Shown one piece after another: positions 1 through 11,200 of a stretch of 64,000 nucleotides of DNA (the first letter of the stretch is position 1; each line of letters starts with the position of its first letter). The DNA comes from Tamarix chinensis (taxonomy: Eukaryota; Streptophyta; Magnoliopsida; Caryophyllales; Tamaricaceae), in assembly GCA_030549775.1 (NCBI GenBank), contig CM060174.1, positions 95,744,132 to 95,808,131 of the forward strand, read 5' to 3'. The position numbers and the translations under genes were made by a program. Under the pieces are notes generated by a model. It did not search any database. It saw only the letters and a list, made by a program, of their open reading frames with translations, and was not told where the DNA came from.

Positions 1-1100
1 CATATTGTATAATCAATTTAATAAAATAACCAATTACACAATTCAATTTAAATTCGTAAGAGTTTTGACTTAAAAATCAAATTCCGATAAATTTTACACA
101 ATTTTTCAAAATTAACAATTCCAACATGAAATTAAGTACATTTCAAATTATAATGCATAATCAATTTATCTAAAATAGCTTAAATAAACAAATCCGATAA
201 ATTCGGACATAATGGGGTCAAAAATCCAATTTTCACAATTCAATTATATATATTGCAATTAACCACTTCAAATCACTCAAACATCATACATAATTCAATA
301 ACCAATTTAGCTTATCATAATTCAATTCACAAAAAAAAATAAGAGTTAGGGTTTGGGATAATTATATCAAACGAACTGCTACAAAATTAGAGGAGATAAG
401 GGTTGCTAGAGCATCATTGGTAGTCAATGACCACTCACCGTTGGTCAGATGCACCAGAGGTGGTCGAACGGAGGTGTCGTTGCTGTTGCTCGTTGCATCT
501 GGTTGATGCTGCTACGTGCTTTTACCGATGACGACTACAAGCAAAGGGGTGTGGAGATTGTGGTGGTGTGGCAAGGTAGTGGTGTGGTCGAGTGGCGGCT
601 GTGGTGTCGTGGTGGTGTCAAGCGATGAAGGAGAAAAGGGAGTAGGCCGGGACTCGAGGGATCAGGGGTTTTGGACACTGAAGAAGAGAAAAGAAAGAGA
701 GAAGAGAACAAGAATGACAAAGGGATGGGGGCAGTTCCAGTTCCATCGGGACCGATTATATATATATATATATATTAGCTAAAACATAATCAATGGATAA
801 TTTTATCTAAAATTTATTTAGTAAAAATAATTAGGTAAACATCCAAAAAATAATAAACTTTCTTCTAATAGAAGATCAAGCGACTCAAATAATTTTACAT
901 ATTTTTGATATATTTTTAGTAAACCAAAATGGGAAAAACAAAAGAAAATAAAATTAGAAATAAATTACAGAAATTGTTTTAATTTAAACGCTCCAAATAG
1001 CTTATCGACTTAGTAAAAATAAATAAATTCAAAGACGAAAATATTTGTTACTAATAAAAAATTATTAAAATAATTTTACCACTTTAAAGGGATTTTGTAA
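1..1100. repeat. Probable fragment of a solo-LTR-like element; no gene
   Basis: An AT-rich stretch is followed by a G-rich, purine-rich patch (about 390-740), a TA dinucleotide run (757-775) and another AT-rich tail. The order of an 'agggttt' stretch, a GGTGG-rich patch, an AAGAAAGAGAG-type patch and an AT-rich tail is the same as in the right-hand third of the better-defined elements B, C and D. I could not find a terminal GGGGTATTACA or a target duplication, so this is family resemblance only. The small open frames here (516-782 plus, 535-720 minus) are low-complexity and I do not regard them as genes. Confidence 0.3.
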
Positions 1101-1110
1101 ATTATTTCTT

Positions 1111-2139
1111 TGTAAGATTGAATCGTGTAATTTTTTTATTGTTAAAATTTATAAATATCTTTATTATTTACTTGTGAAAATAAATTGGATCTAATATTCT
1201 TATTTTATTTATTTATAATAGTAATCATATGTTTGTTTCTAATATTTACGATGTAGTAAATGATAATTATACATTGTATAGTCATATTGTGATCACATTT
1301 ATTTTGTAATTTTTTTAAGTAATCAAATAAATGATAATTACACTGTATGAATAATATATATCGTTCTTAACATATCCAAATGTAAAAAATGCCATAGAGA
1401 AATTGGATAGATAGTTCATAGTTGATAGACCTCGATTTGAAGTTTAATCCATGTCGAATTTGACTTAATTTAATATTTTTAAATGCATAAATAGATCCTA
1501 ATTGATTTATTATTATTAGAAAGTTGGTAAATAGAAATATACTGACTACATTGATGTGAAAAAAGTGTAAATTAGGAGAATTTAGATAAATATGTATAAG
1601 TATTTATAGTTGTATTATTAAAACATGAATATACATATACTTAATATTCGTGAATATAGTTATAGATAGTTTATATTTTAGGAGCTTCAATAATTTTTAA
1701 GTGAGATTAAACCTTTCTGTATAATTTTCTTCTTAATGTAATATTGTAATATTTTACCATGGTTTTAGTATCTAATTTTTCAATCCCACCAGATCATATA
1801 TTATCTTGTAAGTACTGATATTATCTAAATTAAAATCCAATATGTTATTATTATTATTAATCATATTATTAGTATAATTGTATAGGTACTAGTCTATTAT
1901 TAGATCTAACTCTAAGTCATCTGACAGATGCCAATTTAATATCATTTGGATATAAGATAAAAAAAATAGGGCCTTATTGTTAATCGGTATATCAAACACA
2001 CCATAGACTTCATTAGGTTCACTCATTGTGAGAATTTAGATTTAAATATTCAATTCAAATATACAAGAATATATTTATATCATTTTTTTTACCCATTTCT
2101 CTCATTTTCATCTTCTATAATTTTAACTTTATATGTATA
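1111..2139. repeat. Diverged direct repeat, copy 1
   Basis: This stretch is repeated at 2297-3464, with collinear similarity throughout. Examples are 'gattgaatcgtgtaat' against 'gattgaatcatgcaat', a shared 'attatacattgtatagtcata', and a shared 'catagacttcattag' near the right end. The copies differ by many substitutions and small indels, so the duplication is old. No transposon ends are visible. The reading frame that is open on the minus strand of copy 2 is broken by a stop in this copy. Confidence 0.7.
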
Positions 2140-2296
2140 GGATTATGAAGCATCTAAGTTTTTTTTTGTAATAGAAATAATATTTATCTTTGTGTTAAAA
2201 CATTGAATATAGTTATTTTTATTAAACTATGTGGTGATCATTTAATTATCATTTTGAAATTTATGGTTATTTTTTAGTTTTTTTAACCTATTTCAT

Positions 2297-3464
2297 TGTT
2301 GGATTGAATCATGCAATTTGTTTTATTGTTAAAATTTATAAATATCCTTATTATTTACTTGTAAAAATAAAGTGTATCTAATATTCTTATTTCATTTATT
2401 TGTACTAGTAATATTATGACTGTCTCTGATATTTACAATGTAATAAATAATAATTATACATTGTATAGTCATATTATGATCACCTTTATTTTATAAAATT
2501 ATATATTTTTAAGTAATCAAATATTTGAACTATAATACTTTTATTTATTTTAAAATATTCGTATGTCGTATGGAGTAGTATAGATATCATACATTAGACT
2601 CATATTGAAAAGAATTTATTGATCAACAAACAAAAAAAAGTGAGATAATATAGTTATTAACATTATACACTTATATTGATATATTACACTGTATGAAGAA
2701 TATATATCGTTCTTAATATATTAAATGTAAAAACTGCCAAAGAAAAATTAGACAAATAGTTGATAGACCTTGATTTAAATTTTAAACAGTGTCGAATTTA
2801 ACTTACTTTTATATTCGTAAATGCAGAAATAGATCCTAATTGATTTATTATTATTAAAAATTTGGTAAATAGAAGTATAATGATTTCATTTATGTGAAAA
2901 AAGTGTAAATTAGGAGAATTTAGATAAATATTTATAAGTATATATAGTTGTATTATTAACACATGAATATACATATACTTACCATTTGTGAATATAGTTA
3001 TAGATTGTTTAGATTTTAGGAGCAAGATTCTTCAATAAATTTCAAGTGAGATTAAACCTTTCTGTATGATTTTTTTTCTTAATGTAATATTGTAATATTT
3101 TACCATGGTTTTAGAATCTAAATTTTCTAATTCCACCAAATCATATATGATCTTATAAGTATTGATATTATCTAAATTAAAATCCAATATGTTATTATTA
3201 TAACTGTATAGGTACCAGCCTATTATTGAATCCAAGTCATTTGACTGATGCCAATATAATATGATTTGGATATAAGATAAGAAAAATAGGGCCTTATCGT
3301 TAATCGGTATATCAAACACACCATAGACTTCATTAGATTCACTCATTATGAGAATTTAGATTTAAATATTCAACTCAAATATACAATAATACCTTTATAT
3401 CATCTTTTTTTGCTCATTTCACTTATTTTCATCTTCCATAATTTTAACCTTATGTTATATGTAT
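2297..3464. repeat. Diverged direct repeat, copy 2
   Basis: This is the partner of 1111-2139, offset by about 1186 bp and collinear from 'ggattgaatc' at the left to 'attttaacctt' at the right. It contains a 104-codon minus-strand open frame (3032-3346) of unrecognised, AT-rich content. The same frame in copy 1 keeps about 30 similar codons and then hits a stop. I therefore treat it as a possible gene relic rather than a gene. Confidence 0.7.
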
Positions 3465-3475
3465 GAATTAAGATT

Positions 3476-3880
3476 ACCTGAACCCGAATTTGACTCAACC
3501 TGACCCGACCCATCAAGTTAACCCGTAGCTACTCAAATCCAACACGTCAAATTATACAAAATGATCCGACTCATCAAGTTAACCTGAAATAACTCGAATC
3601 CAATGGGACAAACCCGTCAAATTATATAAAATGACCTGAAATCACTCAATCAAGTTACCCAGAAAATGACCCAAAGCCAACCCGACCCTACCAATCACGT
3701 TAACCTGAAATGACCCAAACCTGAGTTTGCTTAACCTGAACCCGACTTGACCCAAAAAATTAACCTGAAATAATTTGAAACTGCAACGACCCAACCCAGA
3801 ACCGACCCACAAAAGACAAATGAATCAAAATAATCCAATCTAGGAACGACCTTACTCGAACCAGACCTACCCGACTCTAT
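3476..3880. repeat. ACCCGA/TGACCC-rich degenerate repeat
   Basis: Short words such as 'aacccga', 'tgacccgac', 'catcaagttaacc' and 'caaattatacaaaatga' recur at irregular spacing. The unit with 'catcaagttaacc' recurs at roughly 60-80 bp. The block is much more C-rich on the plus strand than its AT-rich flanks. It has no coding potential. Confidence 0.6.
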
Positions 3881-4249
3881 TGTCACCTCTACGTGTATAC
3901 TCTCTTTTCCTTTTATTTTATTTGTTACTAATTTAATTTCCTGTTAATGTAGCTGGTGGCCCACATAAATTGTTGTTGCTAATAACGCAACTAAAAAGGT
4001 AAAACTAGAATAAGAACTAACACATTAATTTATGTCCCGCAACTTTTATTATATAAAGTACTTTAAGCTACAATTTTAATCTCAATTTTTAACCATAATC
4101 TATTCCAATTTAGAAAAAAACCTCCTGAAATAAAAGTTATAAATTTAATTCTCATCTTTTCATATCATTTTTAATCAACTAAATCCAAGTTCATATAAAA
4201 AAATTATGACCAAAATAAAAAAAAATATGTATTCATCAAAAATATAAAG
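3881..4249. other. AT-rich spacer
   Basis: I see no gene, transposon end or tandem structure in this stretch. Confidence 0.5.
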
Positions 4250-5190
4250 ATTAAGATTTAGAGACATTTATGTAAGTAAATTTTAAGTATTTGAGTCCAA
4301 ATTTATTAAAAATAAATAATCAAATACACTTAATGAAATTTCAATATAAATTTATAGTTGTAAATATTATAAGATAAATAAAATTCTAACTTTAAATTGA
4401 TAGTTTGAAATAGAAATATTTAAGATTTAGAGACATTTATACAGGTAAATTGTAAAGACTTACATAGATACTTCAAATAATGAAATAATAAAATATTCTA
4501 AATGAATTTTTAATATACATTTATAGTTATGAATATTATACGATAAATAAAATTATAAAATTAAATCATTAGTTTAAGATAAACATAGTTAAGATTTAGA
4601 GATAGTTATATTGGTGAATTTTAAAGACTTTCGTAGATTATAAAAAATATTAATAATAAAATATTCTACATAAAATTTTAATATAAATTAATAGTTATGA
4701 ATATTATAAGATAAAAAATGCTAACATTAAATAGTTAGTTTAAAATAAAAATAGTTAAGAATTAAAGACATTTATGTAAATGATTTTGAAGGACTTGAGT
4801 TGATAGTTAGAAAAAGATTCTAAATAAAATTTTAATATAAATTTTCATGCATACTTTAAGATAAATAAAATTATGTATATGACTATATTCAGATTTATTA
4901 AATGGCAAATTTTAAATGATTTGTTTAAGTTAATGGTAGTTAAAATTAGGAGCTTTATTTATGTTGTTAATTTTAATAATAAAAATTAACAAGCAAAATA
5001 AATTATAAAAATATAAAAATGAAACATTATATATCACTTTATAAATATGACTATTATAAGATTTAAAAAATGATAAAAGTTAAATGGTTAGTTTAAGATA
5101 AGATAGTTAAGATTCATGTGTTTAGAATATACATGATTATTATTCTTTATGTATATTTTAAAAATAATAATATACCTTAATATTATAAGT
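4250..5190. repeat. Degenerate tandem array, unit about 167 bp
   Basis: The phrase 'aagatttagagacattt' or a variant of it begins near 4253, 4422, 4591 and 4757, and weaker copies begin near 4941 and 5107. The spacings are about 169, 169, 166, 184 and 166 bp. Each unit also repeats 'atagttatgaatattataagataaa' and 'ttagtttaagataaa' type phrases. About five to six diverged units lie immediately left of the CACTA coding remnant, so they could be its internal or subterminal repeat, or an independent satellite. Confidence 0.65.
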
Positions 5191-5280
5191 TAATTTAATT
5201 TAATAAAGAAGATGTCATTCGACAAGAGTTAGATCATGTTACGAAATTGTAAATTTGACGCACTCTTGGATGGGCTTTAG

Positions 5281-5602
5281 TTGTTTCTTACATTGGCCAA
5301 AAGGAATGTGGACTCGGATGAATTGATTTATTATCCTTGTGTGAGATGTTACAACTATATATGGGGTAATGACGTGATGGTGGAATCCCATGAATTACGG
5401 AATAGGTTTTGTACAACGTATGCCAATTGGACATTTCATGATGAAGATGAGTCGATGCAAGTAGAGGAGGAAGGAAGAGATGAGATGACAAATGTGTTAG
5501 ACAATTTGTTAGATAGTAGTTATGAACCACATGCAAATGATGTTGATAGTAGTAAGGAAATTTGTGATGACTTTGGAGATATTAGAGATACATATTATGA
5601 AT
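5281..5602 (+). pseudogene. CACTA (En/Spm) TNP2-type transposase, N-terminal fragment
   Basis: An open frame of about 107 codons carries a CPCVKC-like segment ('YYPCVRC') followed by a 'TYANWTFHDED' segment. This is the usual order at the start of plant CACTA TNP2 transposases, where a zinc-binding CxxC precedes 'Y..W..HGE'. The frame stops being homologous exactly where element A begins (5603), and the homology resumes after element A ends (from about 13400). The two parts are one transposase gene split by a later insertion. The start codon is uncertain: the frame opens at a TTG and the true ATG may be lost. Confidence 0.7.
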
Positions 5603-6915
5603 TTTAACACCCCCCATTTTTAGTACTTAAAAATTTTATTTTACGGAAGCGTTAATTACCAAAGACAATGGATGTTATCGCCACACTTAGCATAAGTTTG
5701 GTTCCCTCACCTTTCTTATACCACGTGCTAAGGCTAAAACCAACCAAACTAAAAACAAATAAGCGAAAGTAAGGGAGATTACATAAATAAAGGTTATGGA
5801 TAAATATTTTCCATAGAACAAAGATAATCAAAATACGGCTAGGGACATAAGAGTTCAAAGGAAAACAAATACAAAAAAAAAACTAGTACCCGTAGGTACA
5901 ACACCGGTTTACCCTAACTCTTAAACCCATATGCCCATTCCAAGAATGAAATCTCTTCCCAAGGGCTCCACTTAACCTAGCCACTCATATAGGCTTCATG
6001 CCACTCTATGGCATTTACATAGTCATCTGCAAATGTAATATCAGTACAACTTCCTCATATTGAGTAGATCACAATACCTTACAAGATGTAGCATACCCAT
6101 ATTGCACATAATCACGCAATGATCCAAAACATGCTTAAACATAAGCACGTGCCATAACAATATATCATAAATCATGGATCAATACATACATATAAATATA
6201 TGCCATTAGAGTCTCATGCTCAACAATCAACCATACTCAACCAAGTCACGTCATTTCAAGGTACACAATAACCATATCAAAATCCATGGCCGAAACTGAC
6301 TAATTAAATAAATTCCAATTAACATAGTAGGGGCATTGAGGTAAATATCGAACCATCAATCCAATATATACCAAAAACCGATATAAAACATTGAGGCAAC
6401 TACCGAACCCAACAATACATACCAAGGCTAACAACAAGTATTCCTTTATTATTTATATTACTCGAGGGGATACAATCAACCTAGGGACACTAAGTGTAAC
6501 AACCCCAAAATTTACTACTTGAAATTTTCGTTTCATTTAAAAGAGTCAGCGGAAGAAAAATACAAGACAATGAATTCTGGAGAAATTACTGCCACACTTA
6601 GTACCAAACTGCTTCACTCCTATCGTTCCTGTACCAATTGCTAAGGCTAAAAGTGTAAAAAACAATTTACAAGAACTCAAACAATAATTAAATCAGAGTA
6701 GCATAGTAAACCATTTACAAGAATATAATCCACCGATAGTGGTTATAAGAATACAAGTTACATTAAAACCAGGAGTCAAAAGGGAGATAGGTTAACCCTA
6801 AAGGATTTCGGATAATCCTTACGCTCTTTCCTATTGCCCACTTGAATAACTCCTGAACAAAGACCTGCAAGGGACACTGCCCATTGAATAGGCAGGGCCC
6901 CCATAAATGGAACCC

Positions 6916-6935
6916 TTCAGTACTATGGTACTGAA
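6916..6935. repeat. Perfect 8-bp inverted repeat (hairpin) in element B
   Basis: TTCAGTACTATGGTACTGAA has stems TTCAGTAC and GTACTGAA with a 4-nt loop. It lies in the same relative place as the CAGTACG/CGTACTG hairpins of elements D and E, just before the CCACTATTAT array. Confidence 0.7.
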
Positions 6936-7158
6936 TAACCTTTTTAAAAACACACTTAAAAATAGGTCCGCAATGTAACACATGATACAACACTATATTC
7001 ATACATAATGATAGGTGTATACATAATATTCACATCCACACATCCACATACTTAAAAAGTCAATAAGATATTCATAGGTCATAATGTATAATCAATACTT
7101 CTAGGCCTTAAGCCATTAGTCCATCATTATTCAATCATTTCTTAGATTTTATATCCAT

Positions 7159-7545
7159 GAGAGTGCGGGAACCCCACTATTATAGCCGGTGGATCAGGTA
7201 CTTATAGGGCAGAATGCACCTAACCACTGTTATATACTGGTGGATCAGTCTCCAGGTAAAAACACTCGTGACCACTATTATGTCAGTGGATCGGTCCGGC
7301 CCTGGCTCTCATGGTGTTCCACTATAAATACTTAGTATCTTTTATGTGTCTTAACAAACTAAGGGTTTGGCTTATTGAGCTCGAGATCCCCCACTATTAT
7401 AGCCGGCGGATCGATTACTTATAGGGCAGAATGCATCTAACCACTATTATATGCCAGTGGATCGGTCTCCAAGGCACCTTGGCACTTGGCCACTATTATG
7501 CTGGTGGATTAGTCTGGGCCCGGCTCAATAATCTTCCACTTTAAA
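7159..7545. repeat. CCACTATTAT...CCGGTGG array in element B
   Basis: Several units pair 'ccactattat' with 'gccggtggatcgg' or a close variant ('gccagtggatcgg', 'ctggtggatta'). They are separated by 'acttatagggcagaatgca' type spacers. The same array occurs in C, D, E, F and G. Confidence 0.75.
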
Positions 7546-8409
7546 TTGTTAGTGCCTTATTCGTATCTTATTCGAAAGTATTTCACCCTACACATGCATG
7601 TCACTGACCTCTACTTCTATCCTCCCGAGAGGGCCCATCCCATATCTTGAGACCTTTCCGCCTCTTATCACACCCTGGCATCCATTCCCCCTTACATTTA
7701 CTCATAACGAAAATCCAACTCCTAAGGTTGTGGATCGAAGCCCATCACCTTACGACATTCAAATTCTCTCACTACCACTCTCTAGGGTTTTACCTTAAAA
7801 CCCTAATCGAACCTATGTGGCCCAACCTTTCTTTTATCGTCCCACACCTCATCTCATTTAGATTCAACCCAAATCCTATCACTCTACTCACCAATCATAC
7901 ATGTGACCGTAAAACCCTAGTTGGCCACTCAAATCCTAACACCTTTCTTACATAAGGATTATCTTATGCAAACCCTAGGAACCTCCCATGCTAGAGTTGC
8001 ATCACTCATTCATTTTGATCATAATCTCCTTCTATCTTTCCCTTCATGGATCATGAGATATTAAGGTTAATATCGTGTCCCCTTAGTCAACTCACTTCTC
8101 CTTTGTTCCTTTTTATCCTTTCATCCTATGTCATATTATTAAACATCCTAGCATGTATGTCTTATAGGGTCACATCATATAACATCGTACACATAACATA
8201 TATAATCATCATCCACATGCCATAGGGAAGTCATACAAGCATACGTCACTCGAAGTTGCGTTACAAATGATTAACCATTAAGCATAAAGTACATAATATG
8301 GCATAACACATGGCACACGGGGCATATAATACACATATTGTTGTTCTTAGCCACATCCCTACTCGGTTTGGGTTACCAAGTTATCTCCCGCACTTATTAG
8401 GTCACCACC

Positions 8410-9310
8410 ATCCTTCATAATTGTTATACTTATCATAATTCCCATTTGGTTGGTTAGATTACCGAATTAACCTTTTCCTTTATTATAATTACTAAATTGC
8501 CTTTTAGTTGGATACATTACCAAATTACCCTTCTACATTATCATAATTACCAATTTGCCCTTGAGTTGGCTAAATCACCAATTTTCCCTTCTTTATTATC
8601 ATAATTACCAAATTACCCTTTAGTTGGTTAAATTATCAAATTGTCCTTCTCTATTATCATAATTACCAAATTACCCTTCTCCATTATTAAAATTACCAAA
8701 TTACCCTTGAGTTGGTTCAATTAACAAATTACCCTTTCTCTATTATTATAACTACTAATTTACTCTTTAATTAGTTATATTACCAAATTGCCCTTCTGTA
8801 TAATTATAATTTAATTACCAAATTATTCTTCGCCATTATCATAATTACCAAATTACCACTTACTTTCAAATTTACCATAATATCCTTTTATTTACAAAAT
8901 TACCCTTCTACCCCTTACTTCCAAATTTACCATAATGTCCTTTTATTTATAGAATTACCATTGTACCCTTTTACTTATAAGATTACCATTTTACCCTTTA
9001 CCTTCAAAATTACCATTGTACCCCTTACTTTCAATATTACTATAATACCCTTTTACTTATAAAATTACCATTTTCCCTTTACTTATAAGATTACCATTTG
9101 CCATTTACTTATAAAATTACCATATTACCCTCTACTTATAAAATTACCATTTTACCATTTACTTATAAAATTACTACATTGCCCTTTACCTCCAAAATCA
9201 CCATAATACCCCTTTTTCTTACAAATTATAAATTTACCCTTTTACTTATAAAACTATCATTTTACCCTTTTCTTCTAAAATTACCATCTTGCCACTTTAT
9301 TACACCACTT
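8410..9310. repeat. Degenerate ATTACC/ACCCTT minisatellite in element B
   Basis: About 900 bp consist of short units built on 'aaattaccaaattacccttc' and, further right, 'aaaattaccattttaccctttacttat'. Unit length drifts from roughly 30-60 bp on the left to about 26 bp on the right. It occupies the position held by trinucleotide runs in D and E. The open frame at 9098-9322 is only this repeat read in one frame. Confidence 0.75.
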
Positions 9311-9989
9311 TTATTAAATTAACATCACTATACGGAGTAGCAATATTAATACTCCATTCACAATATCCAACTCCACCAACTATTATATTTTAATATAATA
9401 CTTATTAACACCCACACATATTTGGCCACATTCTTGCACAAGACATATTACTAAAATACCCCTAGGGCTCACAATAATATTATTCATGCATAAATGGTCA
9501 CAATAATATAATATAACATGGATAAGTACTTAACACCTTCATTAATAGACAAACTCTTTCTTTAAGCAATATTTCCACACATAGCACATGAACTAGCACA
9601 CTTTCCTTTTTATTAATCAATAAAAGCAAGTATATATATTATATTAACAAACATATAACAAGCATAATAACATATTAAAAACCCTAATGTTCTAACATAC
9701 GTTTATCCATGCATTTAAGTGGGATTTAACGATTACCTTAATTTCCACAAAATTGAACCTTACTGGTATTCCCGTTAAAGATTCAAGCTTTGATTAGCAA
9801 AACTAATACCTAAAAATAGTATCAATAATTATTATATTAGAAGTAAGAAATTAAAAGGATAAAACTTTATAAAAACTTAATTAATAACATACTTTACTTA
9901 ACCATTAATATACCTCAATAATTAAACAAAACAATTCCCAAAATAATGTGGAACTCACGCTTCATAAGTAGCATGAGCCACATGTAGGC

Positions 9990-11200
9990 TATAATTGGGA
10001 AAAAAGGGTCAAAGGTAGGGAGGTAGAAGGGAGGGATGGTCATTTTTCGGGTTGAGGCTTTTGAGCTAGGAAAGAGGGCATGTGGGGAAGGATTGGAGGC
10101 AAGGGAAGGGTGCAGGAGTGAAGAGGGGGTATAGGTGGTGGTCGGGGATAGCATGTTGGCGGCCAAGTGCGGTGGAGGCGGCAAAGGTGGCTGCCGAGGT
10201 GGAGGGGGCTGAGAAGGAGGGAAAAGAGAGGGGCTGCAAAGGTTATTTTTCGGACAAAGGAAGTGTGGGGGTGGTAGAGGAGGTTGTAGGGAGCAGCTTG
10301 GTGCTTCGGGTGGCGGTAGAGGCGGCGGGACGACAGAAGACGGAGGTGTTGCAGGGAGTTTGCCGGGAAGGGAGAAAAAGAATGGAAAAAAAGAGGGGGG
10401 GAAGAAGGGACCACAAGGGCTCAAAGGGGGTATTGTAGTGGTGCAAGACTAGAGTAGAGGGCGACAGGGAGTGGTGCAGGGGGTTGGTGCGGCGGTTGAA
10501 GTGGTTGAGGGAGGCGACGTAGCCAAAATAGGGAGGAAAAAGGAAGGAGAAGAAAGTGAGAGGAAGGAGGTCGAGGAAGGTAAGGAGCTCGAACAATGAG
10601 GTAGGAAAGGGGATGATGAGGAGAAGAAAAAGAAGAGGGAGAATATAGGGGCAGCTGGTCGGCCGATGGTAGCATGTAGGGTGGCAGAGGAGGTGGTAGG
10701 GTGGCAATGAGGGAATACGAAGATGAAAAAAAAATAGGGCTTGAGGGGTGGTTTGCAGGGCTGGCCAGGTCTGAGAATGGGAATAAAATGACAGGAGAGA
10801 GGGATAGGCAGGTGGTGGCAGGTGGTTGCAGGCGGTGGTCGGCATGCTTGAGGTGGCAAGCAGTTATAATGATGATGAAGAGTCGGGGGCATTGGATGGG
10901 GTGTAGAAGAAGAAGAAGAAAGAAAGGGAAAGGGGGAGCACCAGGTCGGTCAGGGAAAGGAGGAAGAGTTGGGCCGGCCTGGTCGCTATGGAAGAAAGGA
11001 AAATAAGAGGAGGGCAGGGGCTGGGCCGACACGCACGGTGAGGAGAGGAAGGGAGGGAGTGGGCCGGAGGCCCAAGTGTAGGGAAAAAGGGGAGACAGGC
11101 CTGGTGCGGGCGGCTCGAAGGAGGAAAAAGGAAAAAGAAAGAAAGGAGGAAAAATGAGAAAGAAAGGAAAAGGTGAAAAAGGAAAAGGGAAAATGGGGTA
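9990..11200. other. Purine-rich, GC-rich domain of element B
   Basis: The plus strand is dominated by GGAGG, GGTGG, GAAGAAG and AAAGGAAAA runs. Long proline/serine- or glycine/arginine-rich open frames appear on both strands, in several overlapping frames. This is what skewed composition produces, so I do not call any of them genes. Equivalent domains lie in D (50390-51390) and E (58890-59900, pyrimidine-rich on the plus strand because E is inverted). Confidence 0.6.

Noticed and set aside
7159..7545. Regularly spaced short repeats resembling a CRISPR array
   Set aside because: The units are imperfect, vary in length, lie inside plant transposable elements, and no cas genes exist in this eukaryotic context.
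7780..8000. Repeated 'aaccctag' and 'aaaccctaa' phrases resembling plant telomere repeats
   Set aside because: They are dispersed single words in element blocks, not tandem TTTAGGG arrays.
9915..11157. Long proline/serine-rich and glycine/arginine-rich frames on both strands
   Set aside because: They overlap in several frames, follow strong purine skew, and are not conserved in frame in the counterpart domains of D and E.
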